This document shows positions 1 to 3,282 of a stretch of 5,717 nucleotides of DNA, piece by piece. Location: NCBI GenBank assembly GCA_020354275.1, contig CP070645.1:1144489-1150205 (forward strand), in the 5' to 3' direction. The stretch's first letter is position 1; the number at the start of each line of letters is the position of its first letter. The notes below the pieces were generated by a model that did no database searches, was not told the DNA's origin, and worked only from the letters and a program-made list of their open reading frames with translations. A program made the position numbers and the translations under genes. This DNA comes from Dehalococcoidales bacterium (lineage in GTDB: Bacteria > Chloroflexota > Dehalococcoidia > Dehalococcoidales > UBA2162).

Positions 1-152
1 ACAACAACGAAACGCCACGGTTGAGAATTGCTTCCTGATGGAGCCAGACGTGCTGCTTCTAACATATCTATAATAATCTCATCTGGTATGGGCACCTGCT
101 TAAAGCTACGTATACTCCGACGTTTTTGTATTGCTTCAGGGATAGTTAGCAT
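1..152 (-). CDS. Nitroreductase-family protein, N-terminal part (runs off the left edge)
   Basis: The first 50 residues of a nitroreductase-fold flavoprotein are visible on the minus strand; the rest lies outside the window. Members bind FMN and use NAD(P)H to reduce nitroaromatics, quinones, flavins or similar substrates in the cytoplasm, so the substrate cannot be named. The start is MLTIPEAIQKRRSIRSF: the RRSIR block (residues 11-15) is the usual FMN-phosphate-binding motif. A second family block, APSGSNSQPWRF (37-48), follows the first helix and matches the typical APS-x-x-N-x-QPWRF signature. The ATG at 152-150 has a strong GGGAGGA Shine-Dalgarno (159-165) six bases upstream, and a candidate promoter lies at 189-219, so the start is well supported. 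It points away from the other genes and ends up on the far side of the broken tRNA, so it may belong to a separate segment. The family call is firm; the specific role is unknown. Confidence 0.9.
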   Translation of the reverse strand, partial: MLTIPEAIQKRRSIRSFKQVPIPDEIIIDMLEAARLAPSGSNSQPWRFVV

Positions 153-188
153 TATGATTCCTCCCGAAAAATAACTGTAATACTAAGT

Positions 189-219
189 ATTATAACAAAG
201 TCAGCTTATATAGTGTGAA
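189..219 (-). promoter_or_regulatory. Candidate sigma70 promoter of the nitroreductase gene
   Basis: On the minus strand a perfect TATAAT (-10) occupies 194-189, with TTCACA (219-214, 5 of 6 matches to TTGACA) upstream. The 19-bp spacer is longer than ideal, so the -10 carries most of the evidence. Transcription would start about 30 bases before the ATG at 152, giving a short leader with the GGGAGGA ribosome site. Confidence 0.55.
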
Positions 220-247
220 AAATATTGGTAGAGAATAAAGCTAGAAT

Positions 248-269
248 TTTGGCGATAATTTGGCGATAA
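248..269. repeat. Perfect 11-bp tandem direct repeat (TTTGGCGATAA x2)
   Basis: TTTGGCGATAA occurs at 248-258 and again immediately at 259-269 with no mismatch. Two further TTTGG starts follow at 274 and 284, and a TTTGGC lies at 374 beside the broken tRNA. The roughly helical 10-15 bp spacing resembles arrays bound by a protein, for example arm-type sites of a tyrosine integrase near an attachment site or an operator. No coding frame explains the repeat. The integrase-arm reading is inference from its position 114-135 bp from the tRNA breakpoint. Confidence 0.6.
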
Positions 270-328
270 GATGTTTGGTATTGTTTGGGACATAAAGGTA
301 ATTTACATTCAGAATGGGCTTCTACTTA

Positions 329-346
329 CCAGCACATTGGTTCTAG
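329..346. promoter_or_regulatory. Candidate LexA-like dyad operator, copy 1
   Basis: The site has the form GCAC-N4-GTTC flanked by CC and TAG. It is an imperfect dyad that fits CTAGAAC-N4-GTTCTAG at 12 of 14 arm positions. The core 331-346 shares 13 of 16 bases with the site at 2970-2985 in the polymerase promoter; only the three central bases differ. It partly overlaps the -10 of a weak minus-strand promoter at 345-373. LexA identity rests on similarity to the Gram-positive GAAC-N4-GTTC box and is weaker here than at the second site. Confidence 0.4.
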
Positions 347-373
347 TTTACACGTAAAATTATTATTTGACAA
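345..373 (-). promoter_or_regulatory. Possible minus-strand promoter overlapping the dyad
   Basis: TTGTCA (373-368) and TAAACT (350-345) are separated by exactly 17 bases on the minus strand. The -35 matches consensus at 5 of 6 and the -10 at 4 of 6. The AT-rich setting makes chance matches likely. Its interest is that the LexA-like dyad begins within the -10. Any transcript would run toward the nitroreductase gene, whose own promoter lies closer to it. Confidence 0.25.
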
Positions 374-382
374 TTTGGCTTA

Positions 383-424
383 GGATTTTAAGTCCGCTGC
401 GTCTGCCAGTTCCGCCATCCCGGC
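383..424 (-). pseudogene. Truncated tRNA-Leu(UAA): 5' part only
   Basis: Minus-strand bases 424 to 383 read as the 5' part of a tRNA-Leu. They comprise the acceptor strand GCCGGGA, the TG linker, a Leu-type D arm (GCG ... CGC with AACTGG in the loop), A26, the anticodon-stem strand GCGGA, the loop CTTAAAA with anticodon UAA, and then TCC. A complete gene would continue GC to close the stem; here the sequence turns to TAAGCC and no variable arm, T arm or TCCCGGC acceptor complement follows within the remaining 382 bases. The molecule therefore cannot fold into a tRNA. An apparently intact promoter at 434-462 shows this was a real gene. The break within the anticodon stem-loop, a favourite crossover core for tyrosine recombinases, suggests element integration or recombination. 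It could alternatively be a fragment carried by an element. Confidence 0.8.
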
Positions 425-433
425 TACTACGAT

Positions 434-462
434 ATTTTAGGCGTCGTTTATTTCAGTGTCAA
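434..462 (-). promoter_or_regulatory. Promoter of the broken tRNA-Leu gene
   Basis: On the minus strand a perfect TTGACA (462-457), a 17-bp spacer and TAAAAT (439-434) lie nine bases before the mature 5' base of the tRNA-Leu fragment at 424. That is the usual distance for a stable-RNA gene with a very short leader. The promoter is close to consensus and looks undamaged, so it may still transcribe through the breakpoint into the AT-rich DNA at 1-382. Confidence 0.75.
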
Positions 463-503
463 GGTTCCCGGAGGTCACACCAAACCCGTTGACGTTAGTT
501 TAC

Positions 504-532
504 TTGACTCGGCAGGTTAGACCCAGTATATT
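504..532 (+). promoter_or_regulatory. Candidate sigma70 promoter of the LicD-family gene
   Basis: TTGACT (504-509) and TATATT (527-532) are separated by an ideal 17 bp; each box has 5 of 6 consensus matches. The predicted start near 539 leaves a leader of about 160 bases before the ATG at 698. No LexA-like dyad overlaps it, unlike the promoter at 2962. Confidence 0.6.
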
Positions 533-599
533 TGTTAAATAATTCTAATAGAGTCCATGGGTTTTAGCTCCGTTGGGGGTATTTATTTTATTCGATATG

Positions 600-613
600 G
601 TCAGTTTACTGAC
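600..613 (+). other. Small perfect inverted repeat in the LicD-gene leader
   Basis: GTCAG-TTTA-CTGAC forms a 5-bp perfect stem with a 4-base loop about 85 bases before the ATG. It has no T-tract, so it is not a terminator. It could be a small leader hairpin or an operator half-site pair, but a stem this short also arises by chance. Confidence 0.3.
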
Positions 614-697
614 AGGGGAATCGGGCCATGCAGTAAGGGGCGTCACGAGCTGGAAAACGTGGACTATATTCTGAGGGCATAGTAAGGAGAAAGTTTA

Positions 698-1573
698 ATG
701 GATGAACTAAGTACGGCCGATGAAGCGGAATTCAACAGATGGGTTGATTCGGTTGCAGAAATAGACCCGGATAATGCTGCTAAGGCTCTGAAAGAGGTAA
801 AACAGATATTTGACCATTTTGGAGTGACTATCTTTCTCAGGCAGGGGACCTGCCTGGGAGCGATCAGAGATAAGTGCTTTTTGCCGTGGGACGATGATGT
901 CGATGTTGGCTCGGTGATGGGTATCCACGGTTTTACCGAAGAATCCTTAGACCAGATTGTGGCAACTTTCCGGAGTAACGGTTTTCTCACCAAGGTAATC
1001 TCGCTGGGCCCCAACCCGTACATACCGTTAATAAAATACTCAACAAGGTGCGATTGGATGTGTTTCCGTGTTTTCGGTGACTACATCGTGCAGTTCCCCT
1101 TCTTAAAGGCTCCCCTCAGGCTGTTTACCAATCTGAAGGAAATAGACTTCCTCGACGGTAAATTCTATGTGCCGGGGCCGCCCGAGGAATACCTGTGTCT
1201 CAAGTATGGCGATGATTGGATGACACCTAAAAGACCCGGCGATTTTGAAGAGGATGTGCTGGAGCAGGTGGCTAGAATGCCGGCACCCAATAAGATAGGC
1301 AGTCTCAGGCAACTCATTGGTAGATATGCCCCCTGGTGTCGCACCTGTACCATTAAAGTCCTTGACCATAACGGTAATCCTGTTAACGGGGCTGATGTTA
1401 CTGCCGTGGGACTGGGCTGCTTCAGGACCAACCGGCAGGGGTGCGCAACGTTATATACCCCCAGGGAAGAGTTCTATCCCGTCGTTATCAGGTTCGGTAA
1501 ACATGAGATTACGGACTACCTGCAGAAGATTACTCCGGGTGAGGACTATGTCTACCGGCTGGATGAGTCGTAG
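698..1573 (+). CDS. LicD-family phosphotransferase-like protein with C-terminal beta-sandwich-like domain
   Basis: The 291-residue protein has no signal peptide or membrane segment. Residues about 30-180 match the LicD family, a nucleotidyltransferase fold that in characterised members transfers phosphocholine (or, in the eukaryotic fukutin group, ribitol phosphate) onto surface glycans. The hallmark is LRQGTCLGAIRDKCFLPWDD followed by DVDVG: the G-T-x-L-G-A-x-R loop at 50-57 and metal-binding aspartates 65-67 and 69. The family's closing motif YLCLKYGDDWMTP is at 165-177. Residues about 216-291 look like a separate carboxypeptidase-regulatory/transthyretin-type beta-sandwich: IKVLDHNGNPVNGADVTAVG, then a turn with TNRQG and a final strand YVYRLDES. 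This second domain is unusual in a LicD protein and may bind a glycan or partner. Start choice is supported by AAGGAGA at 684-690, seven bases upstream. It stands alone behind its own promoter; no teichoic-acid or choline genes are visible, so the donor and acceptor are unknown. Confidence 0.85.
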   Translation: MDELSTADEAEFNRWVDSVAEIDPDNAAKALKEVKQIFDHFGVTIFLRQGTCLGAIRDKCFLPWDDDVDVGSVMGIHGFTEESLDQIVATFRSNGFLTKVISLGPNPYIPLIKYSTRCDWMCFRVFGDYIVQFPFLKAPLRLFTNLKEIDFLDGKFYVPGPPEEYLCLKYGDDWMTPKRPGDFEEDVLEQVARMPAPNKIGSLRQLIGRYAPWCRTCTIKVLDHNGNPVNGADVTAVGLGCFRTNRQGCATLYTPREEFYPVVIRFGKHEITDYLQKITPGEDYVYRLDES

Positions 1574-1622
1574 TGTCCAGTTGACATAACCGGCTGGCCA
1601 ATCGAAATATTTATTCTCTCAT

Positions 1623-1651
1623 TTGATTAATCTGCGTTTCTGGTGTAAGAT
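1623..1651 (+). promoter_or_regulatory. Candidate promoter of the radical SAM gene
   Basis: TTGATT (1623-1628, 5 of 6) and TAAGAT (1646-1651, 4 of 6) have a 17-bp spacer in the 132-bp gap after the LicD gene. The transcript would start near 1658, almost at a GGCTGT ... ACAGCC inverted repeat (1658-1663 / 1677-1682, 13-base loop) that ends just before the ribosome site. That hairpin could affect translation, but this is unproven. No convincing terminator for the LicD gene is seen here, so read-through is also possible. Confidence 0.45.
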
Positions 1652-1705
1652 ACCTGCGGCTGTAAGACTGATACGCACAGCCAGTTCAGAAAGAGGTTTT
1701 TCGTC

Positions 1706-2803
1706 ATGTATGTACCACCACCGTTCATGGTTTCCTACAGTATAACCACCAAATGTAATCTGAAGTGCAAGCACTGTTATAGTGACTCCGTTGAACAGGC
1801 GGCTCCTGACGAGCTATTAACTACGGAGGCATTCCAGCTTATCGATGATCTGTCGGGGTGGGGAATAGGGCTATTGATAATTGACGGGGGAGAGCCCCTG
1901 TGCCGCGATGATTTGTTAGAAATTCTGAGTTATGCTTCATCAAAAGGCATAAGAACGACCATTGGCAGCAACGGTACTCTTATTGACCGGGCGATGGCGG
2001 GGAAGCTGCTGGATGTCGGTGTCATGGCCGTTGCTATCTCGGTTGATGGCGCCGATGACCGGACGCATGATTCCTTCCGGGGTATGGATGGTGCTTTCCA
2101 GCAGACCCTTAAAGGGATAGAGGCATGCCGGAGCGCTGGCCTTCCTTTTCAGTTGAACATGATTATCAGAAAGGATACCATGTCCCAGCTGCCGGCTATG
2201 CTCCAGCTGGCCGTGGACTGTGGCGCCAATGCCGCCGAGTTCTTTGACCTGGTGGCCAGTGGACGGGCCGGGGAGGAGTGCCAAGACCAGCTACTGAGCC
2301 TTGGTGAGAGGAAGCAGGCCATGGAGTGGCTGGCCGATGCGCAGGAAGACAGCCCCATCATCATAAGGGTCCCGGGCTGCCCCATGTACCCTCTGCTGTT
2401 ACAGAGGAAGGATATTCAGCCCAGACATTTCCCCAAGGATATGCTGCGGAGGGTTCCGTACTATGACCGGGGTTGTGCGGCAGGAATGCCCATGGGCTAC
2501 GTCATGGTCCTGTCCAACGGCGAGGTGAACCCCTGCATGTTGCTTCAGGTCCGGCTGGGCAACATCAGGGAGGAGGGCATAATATCCATCTGGGAGAATT
2601 CACCGGTCCTGGCCGAGCTGCGGCGGAGAGACCTGCTTACGGGCGAGTGCGGTGATTGCTCTTACAAGGTTGCCTGTTCCGGGTGCCGGGGCAGGGCTTA
2701 CGAAGAAGCCGGTGATATGATGGCTGCTGACCCCGGTTGCTGGCTGGCCGCCGAGCTGACTGAAGAAAGCAAGAAGCGGCTGGAGATGCTTGAATCTGAG
2801 TAA
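1706..2803 (+). CDS. Radical SAM/SPASM protein, NirJ/AhbC/AhbD-like
   Basis: The 365-residue cytoplasmic enzyme has an N-terminal radical SAM core with the 4Fe-4S motif CNLKCKHC (Cys17, 21, 24) that reductively cleaves S-adenosylmethionine. GGEP at 61-64 and ISVDGADDRTHD at 111-122 are core strands typical of the family. A C-terminal SPASM domain (about 257-345) carries seven cysteines for auxiliary clusters: C257, G-x4-C277, then C315-x2-C318-x5-C324-x2-C327 and C345. The blocks GNIREEGIISIW and CSGCRGRAYEEAGDMMAADPGC closely resemble NirJ and AhbC/AhbD proteins, which modify tetrapyrrole side chains in heme d1 or alternative heme synthesis. Related SPASM enzymes instead modify peptides. No heme genes or small precursor-peptide gene are visible nearby, so the substrate is open. 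AAGAGG (1691-1696) lies nine bases before the ATG. The class is certain; the subfamily is probable. Confidence 0.9.
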   Translation: MYVPPPFMVSYSITTKCNLKCKHCYSDSVEQAAPDELLTTEAFQLIDDLSGWGIGLLIIDGGEPLCRDDLLEILSYASSKGIRTTIGSNGTLIDRAMAGKLLDVGVMAVAISVDGADDRTHDSFRGMDGAFQQTLKGIEACRSAGLPFQLNMIIRKDTMSQLPAMLQLAVDCGANAAEFFDLVASGRAGEECQDQLLSLGERKQAMEWLADAQEDSPIIIRVPGCPMYPLLLQRKDIQPRHFPKDMLRRVPYYDRGCAAGMPMGYVMVLSNGEVNPCMLLQVRLGNIREEGIISIWENSPVLAELRRRDLLTGECGDCSYKVACSGCRGRAYEEAGDMMAADPGCWLAAELTEESKKRLEMLESE

Positions 2804-2834
2804 ACGGTAGTCCATATCATGTCCGGGGCAACAC

Positions 2835-2874
2835 TGAGGTAGATTGCTTGTCAACATATTTTCATACTGCCTCA
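2835..2874 (+). terminator. Weak hairpin, possible terminator of the radical SAM gene
   Basis: TGAGGTAG (2835-2842) can pair with CTGCCTCA (2867-2874) as an 8-bp stem with one G-U pair. The 24-base loop is long and the bases after it (TCTTCTCTTT) are pyrimidine-rich rather than a clean U-tract, so intrinsic termination is only a possibility. Confidence 0.2.
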
Positions 2875-2961
2875 TCTTCTCTTTGCATAACCTGCATCTT
2901 CCTTATTTCCCTCACCAGGCGGATAGGTGTTTCGTTAGTTCAGGGCAGTGCCAAATCCCGC

Positions 2962-2991
2962 TTGACAATAGCACAAATGTTCTAGTATAAT
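2962..2991 (+). promoter_or_regulatory. Strong sigma70 promoter of the DUF6504-polymerase unit
   Basis: Perfect TTGACA (2962-2967) and perfect TATAAT (2986-2991) are separated by 18 bp. This is the best promoter in the window. The start near 2998 gives a leader of about 27 bases before the GTG at 3025. The spacer is almost wholly occupied by a LexA-like dyad, so a strong promoter held off by a repressor is the natural reading. Confidence 0.85.
2968..2985. promoter_or_regulatory. Candidate LexA (SOS) box inside the polymerase promoter, copy 2
   Basis: ATAGCAC-AAAT-GTTCTAG fits the dyad CTAGAAC-N4-GTTCTAG at 12 of 14 arm positions. Its core GCACAAATGTTC differs from the Gram-positive LexA box GAAC-N4-GTTC at one of eight fixed bases. 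Against the longer consensus CGAACRNRYGTTYC it matches 10 of 13 informative positions. It fills the spacer between the -35 and -10 of the polymerase unit, where a bound repressor would block RNA polymerase. ImuC/DnaE2 genes are LexA-regulated in many bacteria, so position, sequence and target gene agree. Binding itself is not shown. Confidence 0.6.
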
Positions 2992-3024
2992 GATTTTCCC
3001 TTTGGCCATCTGCGGGGTTTTGTC

Positions 3025-3273
3025 GTGTCAAAGCTTGTTGACGAACCGGTTAGAGTCCATCAGGATGAAAACTCCATGATAACCGCCTTTATATGGAGGA
3101 AACGTCTGTATAGAGTTGTTGAGGTTATCCGATGGTGGCGGGAGCCTTCCGACTGGTGGAATGGTCAGCCGGTGCGTCTTTATATCCGTGTTAATGCCAG
3201 ACATTCAAGCACCGGCACCTATGAGCTTTATAAGACCGGGGAGGAGTGGTTTCTCTCCCGGGTACTCGATTGA
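3025..3273 (+). CDS. Small DUF6504-like protein upstream of the error-prone polymerase
   Basis: This 82-residue soluble protein is rich in tryptophan and arginine and resembles DUF6504, a family of unknown function often encoded beside imuB/dnaE2 genes. Family-like features are an N-terminal basic strand, FIWRKRLYRVVEVIRWWREP (22-41), a WW pair at 44-45, and a C-terminal YELYKTGEEWFLSRVLD (66-82) that reads as paired beta strands. The start is a GTG with a modest GGGG (3014-3017) seven bases upstream. The frame is open further upstream, but the predicted transcript start near 2998 and the lack of an ATG make this GTG the best choice. The stop is nine bases before the polymerase ATG, so the two are co-transcribed and probably translationally coupled. 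A role in translesion synthesis is inferred only from neighbourhood; it could be an accessory or nucleic-acid-binding factor. Confidence 0.8.
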   Translation: MSKLVDEPVRVHQDENSMITAFIWRKRLYRVVEVIRWWREPSDWWNGQPVRLYIRVNARHSSTGTYELYKTGEEWFLSRVLD

Positions 3274-3282
3274 GGCCGCAGC

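Larger units (their letters stand above)
153..697. other. Non-coding stretch between the nitroreductase and LicD genes
   Basis: No credible protein gene is visible in these 545 bases. They hold the nitroreductase promoter, the 11-bp tandem repeat, a LexA-like dyad, the truncated tRNA-Leu with its promoter, and the divergent LicD-gene promoter with a leader of about 160 bases. The -35 boxes of the tRNA and LicD promoters are 41 bp apart and divergent. Bases 160-390 are distinctly AT-richer than the genes to the right, compatible with foreign DNA to the left of the tRNA breakpoint at 383. Confidence 0.7.

Noticed and set aside
300..424. Group I intron in tRNA-Leu(UAA), as found in cyanobacteria and plastids.
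   Set aside because: The known intron interrupts the anticodon itself, while here the sequence reads through the whole anticodon loop before diverging. No 3' exon with a T arm or acceptor complement appears in the remaining 382 bases.
557..682. A 41-codon ORF (ATG at 557, stop at 680-682) in the leader of the LicD gene, possible leader peptide.
   Set aside because: There is no convincing ribosome site before the ATG and no recognisable protein features or regulatory codon run; an open frame of this length is expected by chance.
1581..1610. A perfect TTGACA at 1581-1586 as the promoter of the radical SAM gene.
   Set aside because: At 17-18 bp spacing the best -10 is AAATAT (3 of 6), clearly weaker than the TTGATT-17-TAAGAT pair at 1623-1651.
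2944..2952. GGCA-G-TGCC short palindrome upstream of the polymerase promoter as a second operator.
   Set aside because: Only four-base arms, unrelated to the repeated dyad, and easily explained by chance.
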